Assembly: GCF_012295575.1 (NCBI RefSeq)
Contig: NZ_CP051180.1
Location: 2,108,001 to 2,172,000 of the forward strand
Reading direction: 5' to 3'
Length of the DNA: 64,000 nucleotides
Origin: Ferrimonas lipolytica
Lineage (GTDB): Bacteria; Pseudomonadota; Gammaproteobacteria; Enterobacterales; Shewanellaceae
Translations under genes and position numbers: made by a program
Notes under the pieces: generated by a model
Database searches by the model: none
The model's input: the letters and a program-made list of their open reading frames with translations, nothing else
What the model was told of the DNA's origin: nothing
In this document: positions 18,030-26,175 of the stretch, piece by piece
Numbering within the stretch: the first letter of the stretch is position 1
How the letters are laid out: every line of letters starts with the position of its first letter

Positions 18030-18558
18030 GGTGCTTTACTGGGGTTACGTTACGGTGGCGACGGCCGCCAAAGAGGAGCTTCGCATCTTTGGTCCCCCCT
18101 TTTTGCCTTAGGTCGCCGCCCAAGCGCTTCACTAGCCTGCTCCAATGCAAGCAAAGCTCAAAGGTAGCAGTGTTTTATTCTTTGTATCTACTATTTATCT
18201 AGGCTGTGTCACAGTTAGCAGTTGAGGTTTATATCAAGCCTTCGGCTCTACCGATTACAGTACTCTTAAGGGGTTATGTCGCGGTGGCGACGGCACATTG
18301 TTGTATGCATTAGGGGGGGGGGGAGCTTCGCCCCCCCCTTTGGAATCCCCCTTTGCCTTAGGTCGCAGTCCAAAACGCTTCGCTGGACTGCTCCAATGCG
18401 GCAGAAGATCAACGGCGGTAGTGCTTTCCCCTTGTACCAAAACTCGCCTAGCCGGTGCTTTAACTGTATTAGAAAGAACAACACTTAATTGGTACACAGC
18501 CTTTATTTAGCCCGTGCTTTAACACTATTGAAGAGAACAACAGTTAGTGGTGTTTACC
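18030..18558 (+). mobile_element. old MITE copy, split by a nested younger copy
   Basis: Diverged copy in two pieces, 18030-18201 and 18502-18558. The left piece keeps the GGTGCTTT, GCGACGG, GCCTTAGGTCGC, CTCCAATGC and TTTGTATC landmarks in the family order. The right piece continues with GCCCGTGCTTTAACACTATT and GAGAACAACAGTTAG. The outer ends are eroded, and its true left boundary is unclear. The younger copy at 18202-18501 interrupts it precisely, with a duplicated 8-mer. Its right edge touches the stop codon of the truncated regulator gene. Confidence 0.75.
18202..18501 (+). mobile_element. MITE-like element, copy C (nested, full length, 300 bp)
   Basis: Begins GGCTGTGTCACAGTTAGC and ends TAATTGGTACACAGCC. 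The flanking 8-mers TTTATCTA (18194-18201) and TTTATTTA (18502-18509) match at seven of eight positions. It carries an expanded internal hairpin: 11 G at 18313-18323, AGCTTCG, then 8 C; other copies have about 4 and 5. It lies within an older copy of the same family, the clearest sign in the window that the element moved. Confidence 0.88.
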
Positions 18559-18559
18559 A

Positions 18560-19381
18560 TTAATTATGAGGTTGTATTTGCCACAATGCAGCATTAGCTA
18601 GCACCGTCTCATCGAGCGGAGAAAGCATCAGTTGCAAACCATCAAGCGGCAAGCGGCTTTCACGCCGACGTTCGTCGCAAGCTCGCAACTGTGCTTGCTG
18701 GATAAGCCGATTCACCATCGGCTCTGCGGTTTCCATCCGCCCTTGGCGCAGTACAATATTAGTAGCTTGGCTTAGGTAAGATTTCATCGCATGGTTCATA
18801 TAAGCGGGGATGCCATTGGCTCGTACCACCGCTTGCGGGATTGCGGCATTAAGCAGCCCTTGTTGTTGTAAGCGCTGTTCTACCTGTTCAAACAGCAACT
18901 GCGTTAACGCCAAAGCACTGCGAAGGTGTTCAATCAGCAGAGATAGCGACTCCAACTGCTCGGGGCTAAAATCCCCCAGCTGTGGGCGCCGATGCAACGT
19001 TAAAATGCTCTCGCCTGAGGTGTTGGAAAGTACGCTGCCAATATGAAAATGACTCTGCAAATTCAACCAAAGTCCTTCAATATTACTTTGAATGCGCTGT
19101 TGGCTCAGCTGTTCATCCACCGATACCAAGCGGTTATGCTGGTTACTGGCGGTTTGGTACCACGGGTCGTTGTTGCGAACTGAAAGATAACGTTCAAGAT
19201 GGTTGCGGTGGATATCGTCACCGCAGGCTATTGGCAGTGTAGTTGTGCCCCACATATGTGCCAAAAAGCCACCGCATGCCCCCATTTGCAGCCGTAACTG
19301 CTCCAGCCATTCGTACCAACATCCATCAATCGCGGCGTCGTAAGCCCCTTCAATCAGAGCCCCAATATTCTCTTCAGTCAT
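18560..19381 (-). CDS. LuxR-type regulator lacking its HTH domain (probably truncated)
   Basis: About 273 residues from the ATG at 19381, which has AAGGA seven bases ahead; the longer GTG start at 19399 is less likely. The N-terminus (ALIEGAYDAAIDGCWYEWLEQL) and the following ~240 residues resemble the sensory part of LuxR-family regulators of ~360-380 residues (for example LTLHRRPQLGDFSPEQLESLSLLIEHLRSAL). In those proteins a C-terminal LuxR helix-turn-helix of ~65 residues follows. Here the frame stops at LWQIQPHN, exactly where an old MITE copy begins. The htpG promoter lies on the other side of the repeats, and no HTH coding sequence remains. It is probably a pseudogene, or a regulator that can no longer bind DNA. 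Confidence 0.65.
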   Translation of the reverse strand: MTEENIGALIEGAYDAAIDGCWYEWLEQLRLQMGACGGFLAHMWGTTTLPIACGDDIHRNHLERYLSVRNNDPWYQTASNQHNRLVSVDEQLSQQRIQSNIEGLWLNLQSHFHIGSVLSNTSGESILTLHRRPQLGDFSPEQLESLSLLIEHLRSALALTQLLFEQVEQRLQQQGLLNAAIPQAVVRANGIPAYMNHAMKSYLSQATNIVLRQGRMETAEPMVNRLIQQAQLRACDERRRESRLPLDGLQLMLSPLDETVLANAALWQIQPHN

Positions 19382-19616
19382 ACACGTTCCTTGTGACACG
19401 TTACCAACCGTTGTGAGACGACAAACCTAACGGGATCGATGCCACGAAACAATACTCTAAAGGAAGATTTTTAAGCCGAACAAATAGAGCCAATAGGCTG
19501 ATTCGAAAGCATAATTATGGCTATTGCGGCAAAACGTTAGTACAGAAGATGTATACAACCTAAAAACGCCATTCGAACAACCGACTAACGACCAATATTC
19601 AGAGTTTACGTCGGCA

Positions 19617-20228
19617 CTATGTTAATGCCGATAAGTAGTCTGGAACCTTGGCTTTAGGTGTTTTGCTCAGTGTATGCATCTGCTTGAATGTCATTTTAGT
19701 GTCACAATCTGCCAGCATCGCCAACCACAACTTAGCCGTCATTTCCGCATCGGCTAACGCTCGGTGAAACACACCATCGTGCTGAACACCTTTGTATTCC
19801 ACTAAGGTGCCAAGTTTATGGTTAGGTGCATTAGGATAGATCCTGCGACCAATCAGCAACGAGCAAACAAAGCTACCTTGGTAATCACGGCTAATTGCAG
19901 CGAGCTCGGCATCTAAGAACTTCTGATCAAATGAAGCGTTGTGCGCCAGCATATTGCAGCCTTGAATAAAGTCAGCAAAACGGTGCATCACCTCGGCACA
20001 AGCTGGCGCGCCAGCTAACATGCTGTTGCTAATGCCAGTATAGCTTTCAATAAAGCCACTCACCCGAAAGCCCGGATCCATCAATTCACTGAAGCGATCC
20101 ACCACCTGACCATCAACCAACTTAACCGCACCAATCTCAATCGCCCTATCACCCTGTTTTGGTGATAAACCGGTGGTTTCAAAATCGAGTACAACAATGG
20201 TATTAGCGGCGAGATGAGATAAAGACAT
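19617..20228 (-). CDS. DnaQ-like 3'-5' exonuclease (DEDDh)
   Basis: 203 residues forming one exonuclease domain. Exo I is VVLDFETTGLSP (Asp/Glu), Exo II is MLAHNASFDQKFL (Asp), and Exo III is FHRALADAEMTAKLW (His and Asp), giving the full DEDDh set of metal ligands. It would remove nucleotides from single-stranded 3' ends. It lacks a polymerase or UvrC-like GIY-YIG domain, so it is a stand-alone enzyme like other small PolC-type/ExoX relatives rather than the replicative epsilon subunit. It is divergent from the curli genes and has no operon partner. The 217-base spacer to its downstream neighbour holds nothing I recognise. Confidence 0.88.
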   Translation of the reverse strand: MSLSHLAANTIVVLDFETTGLSPKQGDRAIEIGAVKLVDGQVVDRFSELMDPGFRVSGFIESYTGISNSMLAGAPACAEVMHRFADFIQGCNMLAHNASFDQKFLDAELAAISRDYQGSFVCSLLIGRRIYPNAPNHKLGTLVEYKGVQHDGVFHRALADAEMTAKLWLAMLADCDTKMTFKQMHTLSKTPKAKVPDYLSALT

Positions 20229-20459
20229 AACAATGAGGAACCTTAAAACAGAATGGTTGGCAGCTTAACTGAGCAACCGCTATCTGCACAGCACGTCTGT
20301 TGGTAGGATAATTGAATCAACCCATCCAGTGAGTTAGATCACACTTTTACCATTGGCCTAGCCCATTTGCTTTTGCCGCAGACTGAATAACCCAAATGGG
20401 CGATATAGGTGCCATTTACGCCCCGTTATTCTCAACCTAATCAAGTTGAGGGTAACCCG

Positions 20460-20870
20460 ATGCTGTTGACTAAGCCTCTGTCGTTTAAATACTTATTGAT
20501 CGCACTGGTAGCCGTATTTTCGACATTGGTTGCGCCTGCCAAATCAGCCAACGAAATCGAGCTTGATGGGATTCTCATCGATCGCACTATCACCCGCTTT
20601 GGCCAAGATTTTATCTACTACTACGGGGGATATTGGCGGGACCTGCCCGGCACCACCGGTTTTTCCGTCACTATTTACGAAACTGTTTATCCGCAAGCTG
20701 GCACCAAATTGTGGATCGACGTTAACCAAACTACGGTGTACCAAACCTACTTCGGCCGTCGACAGATCGAGATGAAAGAGCGTGCCGATCAAGCCATGCG
20801 CATAACCATCGAACACGTCGCCCGAGTGAAATCTGAAGTGATGTTAGGAAAAGGCGAAGAGCGCTGGTAA
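20460..20870 (+). CDS. csgE: curli assembly protein CsgE
   Basis: About 136 residues. The start at 20460 has GAGGG ahead of it and gives a Sec signal peptide (MLLTKPLSFKYLLIALVAVF...APAKSA). A longer frame from 20409 adds an unlikely N-terminus. The mature part (ELDGILIDRTITRFGQDFIYYY, then TGFSVTIYETVYPQAGTKLWID) matches CsgE, the periplasmic cap that recognises curlin subunits and directs them to the CsgG pore. It is first in a csgE-csgF-csgG run with short spacers, 16 bases to csgF. Confidence 0.92.
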   Translation: MLLTKPLSFKYLLIALVAVFSTLVAPAKSANEIELDGILIDRTITRFGQDFIYYYGGYWRDLPGTTGFSVTIYETVYPQAGTKLWIDVNQTTVYQTYFGRRQIEMKERADQAMRITIEHVARVKSEVMLGKGEERW

Positions 20871-20886
20871 CGCCAAGGAGAGCGTA

Positions 20887-21273
20887 ATGAAAAAGGAACT
20901 ACTGTTAACGTTAACGTGTTTATCGTTACCACTTAGTGCAACGCAAATTACCTATACCCCAGTCAACCCTAGCTTCGGTGGCAATGCCTTAAATGGCACA
21001 TTTTTACTCAGCAAAGCGCAATCTCAAAATGACCATACCGAAGACTATGAAGAGGCGAGCTTTGTAGAACAGTTTCAAGATGCATTAGAGCGTAACCTTC
21101 TATATAGCTTAACCAGTGATATTGCCAATGGTGATTTTGCATCAGGCACTTACAATACTGGCGAATATATTGTGCAGGTAATCGATACCGATCCAGCCAA
21201 CGTTGTTGTCCAAATCACTGATATTGCTACCGGAGAAATGACCGAGATTATTATGCCGAGGATAACCTTATGA
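20887..21273 (+). CDS. csgF: curli assembly protein CsgF
   Basis: 128 residues with a signal peptide ending near SLPLSAT. The mature N-terminus contains YTPVNPSFGGNALNGTFLLSKA, the segment of CsgF that inserts into the CsgG channel. CsgF sits at the outer-membrane exit and helps nucleate fibres at the surface. The AAGGAGAGCGT ribosome site is clear. Its stop overlaps the csgG start (ATGA), so the two are co-translated. Confidence 0.94.
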   Translation: MKKELLLTLTCLSLPLSATQITYTPVNPSFGGNALNGTFLLSKAQSQNDHTEDYEEASFVEQFQDALERNLLYSLTSDIANGDFASGTYNTGEYIVQVIDTDPANVVVQITDIATGEMTEIIMPRITL

Positions 21274-22031
21274 GACTGGTTATTGCCGCTTTACTTGGTA
21301 GCCTTCTGATTAATGGGTGTGCGCTCGTACCCAAGCCTGAATTTGCCATCGAACCTGCCAAGATAGACCCGCCAAGTGAGCTCATTTTATCATTACAACA
21401 AGCTGAAACACCGCAGTATCCAATTCCTGTTGCCGTCTACGCATTTCGCGATCAAACCGGACAATACAAACCACAAGAAAACGTCAGTTCTTTCTCAACT
21501 GCGGTAACCCAAGGGGCCACCTCAATGTTGACCCAGGTGCTACTGGATACCCACTGGTTTAACCCCGTTGAACGCGAAGGGCTACAAAACCTATTAACCG
21601 AACGAAAGATAATTCGCCAAGGTTTACCAAAAGACAGCTCGGAAATGAAAAATCTATCCGATGCGAGACTGTTATTTGAAGGCGGTATCGTTGCTTATGA
21701 TACCGATTTCGAAACCGGTGGCATTGGCATGGAATATTACGGAATTGGTGCATCAGAGTTATTTAGAAAAGACCAAGTAACCCTCTACCTTCGGGCTGTT
21801 GATGTGCAAACTGGTAATATACTGATGTCGGTTTCGGCTACCAAAAATATATTCTCTCAGGAATTGAGAGCCGGATTTATGCGTTACGTAAGCTTAAATC
21901 GTTTAGCCGAAGCCGAAGCCGGTTACTCAACCAATGAACCGGTGCAAATCTGTGTAAAACAAGCTCTAGAAGTCGCTGTGCATGAGATTATAAAACAAGG
22001 AATAGCAAAGGGATTTTGGACAGCAAGCTAA
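21270..22031 (+). CDS. csgG: curli secretion channel lipoprotein CsgG
   Basis: 253 residues with a lipoprotein signal (LLINGC, lipidated Cys near residue 17). The body shows the CsgG pattern: VAVYAFRDQTGQYKP, a VTQGATSMLTQVLLDT helix, WFNPVEREGLQNLLTERKIIRQ, and the beta-hairpin segments that build the 36-stranded outer-membrane pore in the nonamer. It exports curlin subunits with CsgE and CsgF. It overlaps csgF by four bases and is followed by a terminator, so csgB/csgA have their own promoter. Confidence 0.95.
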   Translation: MRLVIAALLGSLLINGCALVPKPEFAIEPAKIDPPSELILSLQQAETPQYPIPVAVYAFRDQTGQYKPQENVSSFSTAVTQGATSMLTQVLLDTHWFNPVEREGLQNLLTERKIIRQGLPKDSSEMKNLSDARLLFEGGIVAYDTDFETGGIGMEYYGIGASELFRKDQVTLYLRAVDVQTGNILMSVSATKNIFSQELRAGFMRYVSLNRLAEAEAGYSTNEPVQICVKQALEVAVHEIIKQGIAKGFWTAS

Positions 22032-22054
22032 GTTCGACTTTATTAAAATCATTA

Positions 22055-22079
22055 ACGCCACATAACCGTGGCGTTTTTT
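22055..22079 (+). terminator. intrinsic terminator of the csgEFG operon
   Basis: Stem ACGCCAC/GTGGCGT followed by TTTTTTC, 23 bases past the csgG stop. Confidence 0.8.
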
Positions 22080-22245
22080 CAGGCTAACCCATAACCAATT
22101 CTGAAACCACTCAGGCTAACCCAACCCACACCTAATTAAACCCCAATTTAAACAATCACTTAATAGTAAGTAGAATGTATCCTTATAGGTAATATTATTC
22201 TTCGTTAGTACTAGCTAATCTCATGATTAGACTAAAGAGGTTGAT

Positions 22246-22743
22246 ATGAAGAAATCTTTACTTTACTTGCTAATTTTATCGCCAATGGTTACCGCAACAC
22301 CATTATCGTTAGCACTGCAAGCACTCTACGAGCAACAGAGCGTTACGCAGATGCTCAATGTAGAGCAATACAATGCAGCGACAATTAACCAAGTAGGGAA
22401 TAGTAACTTAGCGACAATAAGCCAATCTGGTGGATATCAAAACTTAGTTGCGATACTTCAATATGGAGACAATAACCAAACGTTAGTATCTCAAACAGGC
22501 AGAGGAAATGAAGCAATAACAGTTCAGTATGGAAACAGTAACTTTATTAGTCTAGAACAAACCGGCGAAAATAATCGTGCCTCGATAAACCAGATAGGAA
22601 ATGAACAGAGCTACTCATTAATTCAAACTGGTGAACATAACCAAATACAGATTAACGATTATGGCGTTGGTTTTTCAATCAATGAGCAACAAATATCACA
22701 AACTGGTGATTTTCAGCAACTCACGATAAATCACTACAAGTAG
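22246..22743 (+). CDS. csgB: curlin nucleator CsgB
   Basis: 165 residues with a signal peptide (MKKSLLYLLILSPMVTATP). The mature protein is a row of curlin repeats with the usual spacing of Gln/Asn and Gly: TINQVGNSNLATISQSG, ILQYGDNNQTLVSQTG, VQYGNSNFISLEQTG, INQIGNEQSYSLIQTG, then a C-terminal repeat ISQTGDFQQLTI. CsgB anchors to the cell surface and templates polymerisation of the major curlin. The gene is visibly more A/T-rich than csgE-csgG. A short inverted repeat, CTAATC-TCAT-GATTAG, lies ~20-35 bases upstream of the start. The next gene begins 13 bases downstream. Confidence 0.9.
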   Translation: MKKSLLYLLILSPMVTATPLSLALQALYEQQSVTQMLNVEQYNAATINQVGNSNLATISQSGGYQNLVAILQYGDNNQTLVSQTGRGNEAITVQYGNSNFISLEQTGENNRASINQIGNEQSYSLIQTGEHNQIQINDYGVGFSINEQQISQTGDFQQLTINHYK

Positions 22744-22756
22744 TGCTTAGGAGTAA

Positions 22757-24010
22757 ATGATGAATCGTAATTATAAATTAACTTTGATTGCAACTGCCAT
22801 TGCTACATTTGCCTGTGCTTCGTTCGCAGATGACAGCGTAACAATTGACCAGAAAGGTAACACCAACTACGCAAAGTATGACTCTGCTGTCGGAAACACG
22901 GCAACATATAAACAAGAAGGTAACAGCAACGAAACCGAGCTCTCTGTAACTGGGACAGAAAACTCTTTAACTGTTGATATACTCGGAGACCGAAATAAAG
23001 TTGGTGAAAGAGAAGGGTCTACAAGAACTGACTATATCACCGGTGATAGCAATACCGTTATCTATGACATTTCTGGAGATGATAATCAAATATCAACTAT
23101 CGTAAAAGGTAATGCTAACGAATTAATGTCTGATACAGTCGGTGACTTTAACACTTCAGCCTTTAAAGCCAAAGGGAATAATAATAAATTTACTGCCCTC
23201 GATACCGGTAACTCAAACAGAACAAATTTCAATGTGACTGGACATCAAAACAATATTAACTCCGATTCCAGTGGTTCTAACAACGTGGTAAATGTGGATG
23301 TAAACCCAACTATTGGTTGGTTCTATTACAAATCTTCAGAACTTAATGACATAGATATTTTAACCACAGGCGATGATAACATAACCAATATTTCAGCAAT
23401 AGGCTCGAACAATACTTCCTTTGCAAACACCAGAGGTGATTTGAGCGTAATCGACATTACCCAATGGGGTGATAACAATGAGGCTCGAGCTTATGTACAA
23501 GGAACTGGTAGCTCAGTCAGTATATTCCAGTGGGGTGACGATAACTATGTGATGGATGAGGCGAACGGTTATAGTTCAACCTCATTCACCAAAACAGTTC
23601 AATTGGGAGATAAAAACCATGCTGAAAGCCGAGTTAGCAGCAACGGAAGTTCTTCTATAGCTTGGCAATCAGGTTATGAAAACGAACTGCGCTTATATCT
23701 GATGGGTGATGAGTCTTCTGCACTAATTACTCAATTAGGTGAGAATAATAGTGTCAACGGTATGGGCCAACACTCCAGCGATGCACGTTACTTTGAAAGC
23801 AACGGCGGAAGCAACGATCTAATCGTTTCGCAGTTGGGCAACGACAATACCTTTATGGGTGATCAATCTGGTGATGGAAACTTGATTACGGTAACACAAC
23901 ACCAAATTGGTAACACTGCCACAGTACAGCAGTCGGGCATTAATAACTCAGCAACCATTACTCAAAATGGTTATGCAAATGAAGCATATGTTACACAAGG
24001 TAACTTCTAA
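22757..24010 (+). CDS. unusually long curlin major subunit (CsgA-like, 417 aa)
   Basis: A signal peptide (NRNYKLTLIATAIATFACASFA) is followed by ~390 residues of curlin-like beta-strand/turn repeats. More than 20 GxxN-type turns (GNSN, GDNN, GDDN, GENN) recur about every 11 residues, which means about 15 curlin repeats. E. coli CsgA is ~150 residues with five. Only the C-terminal repeats (ITVTQHQIGNTATVQQSG, SATITQNGYANEAYVTQG) keep the canonical Gln pattern. The N-terminal and middle ones are more Asp/Ser/Thr-rich. It is translated after csgB (AGGAG ribosome site) and ends at a shared terminator. The most likely role is as the main fibre subunit, but it could be an additional amyloid-like adhesin. 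Confidence 0.82.
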   Translation: MMNRNYKLTLIATAIATFACASFADDSVTIDQKGNTNYAKYDSAVGNTATYKQEGNSNETELSVTGTENSLTVDILGDRNKVGEREGSTRTDYITGDSNTVIYDISGDDNQISTIVKGNANELMSDTVGDFNTSAFKAKGNNNKFTALDTGNSNRTNFNVTGHQNNINSDSSGSNNVVNVDVNPTIGWFYYKSSELNDIDILTTGDDNITNISAIGSNNTSFANTRGDLSVIDITQWGDNNEARAYVQGTGSSVSIFQWGDDNYVMDEANGYSSTSFTKTVQLGDKNHAESRVSSNGSSSIAWQSGYENELRLYLMGDESSALITQLGENNSVNGMGQHSSDARYFESNGGSNDLIVSQLGNDNTFMGDQSGDGNLITVTQHQIGNTATVQQSGINNSATITQNGYANEAYVTQGNF

Positions 24011-24022
24011 CACCTAGGTGCA

Positions 24023-24049
24023 AACGGCTCCCAATAATCGGGAGCCGTT
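24023..24049. terminator. bidirectional terminator between csgA-like gene and csgD-like gene
   Basis: 10-bp stem AACGGCTCCC/GGGAGCCGTT with a loop of seven bases, between two convergent genes. A separate perfect 10-bp palindrome, CACCTAGGTG, lies just before it at 24011-24020. Confidence 0.7.
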
Positions 24050-24079
24050 AATTTAGTTGAAAATAGAATAACTATTATA

Positions 24080-24715
24080 TCACCACAACTTCCCAACCAA
24101 CTCAGCTCTATTACGCGTTTCCGTTTTTCTAAATACCGACGCTAAATGAGCTTTAACGGTGTTATCGCTAATAAACAGCTGCTTGGCGATCTCTTTGTTA
24201 CTTGCACCTGATGCAACTAGCCTTACTATGGTTTGCTCGCGTTCAGTCAACTTATCAATCCCTTCGCAATCGCAATGCTGCAAGCGACGATTGTCCAGCA
24301 ACAGATCTTTAAGTGCCATCTCAAGACTGAGGCGACTAAACCACAACTGCCCATCGAGCATCGCTTGAATCGCAGAAAGGCATTTTTCGTAACGCTCTTC
24401 TTGATAAATGAAGCCATGGCCTCCCTTCACTAACCAATATACTGGATCGATGCTATTACGCTGCACGTCAAATAGAGCCACTGCGTGGTGCTCCATAATC
24501 CTCTCAATCCATTTAGGTATACTTAAGGCGAGCCCTGGTAGTTGCTCAGCAGCAATTATCACTAGCATTTTCGGCGCTAGTTTCAGTTGAGCATCCAATT
24601 GCTGCTGATGCTGAACCTCAATTACCTCTAGTCCAGCAGAGCGGCACAGCTGCGGTAACGCAGAGATATGGCTCAGGCTATGTAGGAAGCAGATCCCTTT
24701 CAGTTTTCTATCCAT
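24080..24715 (-). CDS. csgD: CsgD/VpsT-like LuxR-family curli regulator
   Basis: 211 residues from the ATG at 24715, which has GAAGGAG ahead of it; an upstream TTG start would add a Cys-rich tail with no ribosome site. Residues ~1-120 are a receiver-like domain without an obvious phosphorylation Asp set. Residues 125-128 read WFSR, matching the W[FLM][TS]R c-di-GMP-binding motif of VpsT. The C-terminus is a LuxR HTH (LTEREQTIVRLVASGASNKEIAKQL). It lies convergent to the csgBA pair and probably activates curli genes. It differs from E. coli, where csgD is the first gene of csgDEFG. Confidence 0.85.
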   Translation of the reverse strand: MDRKLKGICFLHSLSHISALPQLCRSAGLEVIEVQHQQQLDAQLKLAPKMLVIIAAEQLPGLALSIPKWIERIMEHHAVALFDVQRNSIDPVYWLVKGGHGFIYQEERYEKCLSAIQAMLDGQLWFSRLSLEMALKDLLLDNRRLQHCDCEGIDKLTEREQTIVRLVASGASNKEIAKQLFISDNTVKAHLASVFRKTETRNRAELVGKLW

Positions 24716-24960
24716 CACAACTCCTTCGCAATGGCATCCACATTCCTCAGACAAACTGGCGAATTAGTGGAAATGTATTCGTTAGTACTTGTAACAGAGG
24801 CCATTTTTGAATGAAATTTAACCGGAAATACAATGCGATTTTCGCGACACAGATCACGCCGCGAGCGGCCAAACAAAACATTTCCTCATAAACAGACAAA
24901 GTGTCTCAACGGCAGTAGGATAGTCATAATCGTTTTATACTCAGAATATTAATCGCCTGT

Positions 24961-26175
24961 ATGCGCTTACTGCACACCTCAGATTGGCACCTAGGCCAAT
25001 ATTTCTACGGCAAGAGCCGTGCGCAAGAACACAACGCCTTCATTGACTGGCTGCTCAGCCAAATCGTCGATAATAAGGTTGATGCGCTCATCGTTGCCGG
25101 CGACCTATTTGATACCGGCACACCACCAAGTTACGCCCGCGCCATCTACAATCGCTTGGTTACCGCTATGAGTAAGCTTGACTGTCAGTTGGTGCTGCTT
25201 GGCGGCAACCATGACTCGGTTGCGGTGTTAAACGAGTCTAAAGCCTTACTCGCAGAATTAGGCACACACCTTACCGCCAATGCCAGCGACGACATCGATA
25301 GTCAACTGGTCGAATTAACCAATAGCAGCGGCGAAGCCATTGGCATCGTCTGTGCGGTTCCCTATTTGCGACCACGTGATATCCAACGCTCCAGTGCCGA
25401 TCAAAGCGCCAGCGATAAACAGTTACAACTACAGCTACAAATAGCTGAACACTACCAACAACTTTTTGCAGCAGCGCAGCAGATAAAAGCTGATCGGGCA
25501 TTACCAATTATTGCTACTGGCCACTTAACCACCGTTGGTGCCAGTAGTAGTGACTCGGTCCGCGATCTCTATATTGGCACCTTAGATGCGTTTCCAGCCA
25601 GCGCATTCCCACCAGCGGACTACGTCGCTCTTGGTCATATTCATCGCAGCCAGATTATTGGTGGGAATAACAGCATCCGCTATAGCGGCAGCCCTATCCC
25701 ACTTAGCTTTGATGAACTTGGAAGCGATAAAAAAGTTCTCTTGGTGGACGTCGACGCAGAGCAGCCCGCGGTGGTGACTGAGCTGGTTATTCCAACCTTC
25801 CAGCCGATGGCTCTTATCAAAGGCGACTTGGCTGACATTGAGCAACAGTTGCAGCAATTTACCGCAGCTGAGCAGATCACCTGGCTCGATATTGAGGTCC
25901 AGAGCGAAAGCTACTTATCTGACTTACAAGGGCGTATCGAAACCCTATGCCAAGAGCTGCCGGTTGAGGCACTGCTCGTGCGGCGGCAACGATTACTGCA
26001 GCGCGATAACCTGAGCCAGCAACATAATGAAACCTTGGCAGAGTTGAGCGTAAATGATGTATTTGCGCGTCGATTGGCGCAAGAACAGTTCGAAGGCGAA
26101 CACAATCAACAACGTAAACAGCGAATCGAACAGCACTTTGCCGCTACCCTAGCGCAGCTGGAGCAAACACAATGA
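24961..26175 (+). CDS. sbcD: SbcCD nuclease subunit D
   Basis: 404 residues with the Mre11-type metallophosphoesterase motifs: [10 protein letters not shown] (start), [24 protein letters not shown], and [10 protein letters not shown]. These give the two-Mn active site. The C-terminal capping region ([10 protein letters not shown]...) follows. With SbcC it cuts hairpins and DNA ends during repair. The gene overlaps sbcC by four bases (ATGA), so the two are co-translated. Confidence 0.96.
   Translation: MRLLHTSDWHLGQYFYGKSRAQEHNAFIDWLLSQIVDNKVDALIVAGDLFDTGTPPSYARAIYNRLVTAMSKLDCQLVLLGGNHDSVAVLNESKALLAELGTHLTANASDDIDSQLVELTNSSGEAIGIVCAVPYLRPRDIQRSSADQSASDKQLQLQLQIAEHYQQLFAAAQQIKADRALPIIATGHLTTVGASSSDSVRDLYIGTLDAFPASAFPPADYVALGHIHRSQIIGGNNSIRYSGSPIPLSFDELGSDKKVLLVDVDAEQPAVVTELVIPTFQPMALIKGDLADIEQQLQQFTAAEQITWLDIEVQSESYLSDLQGRIETLCQELPVEALLVRRQRLLQRDNLSQQHNETLAELSVNDVFARRLAQEQFEGEHNQQRKQRIEQHFAATLAQLEQTQ

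Noticed and set aside
18276-18510. GC-tract region at 18.3 kb as a possible CRISPR or tandem repeat
   Set aside because: No periodic repeats or spacers; it is the hairpin of a single MITE copy.
22213-22229. CTAATC-TCAT-GATTAG inverted repeat before csgB as a CsgD site
   Set aside because: Arms are only six bases and no second copy is seen; mentioned with csgB but not claimed as an operator.
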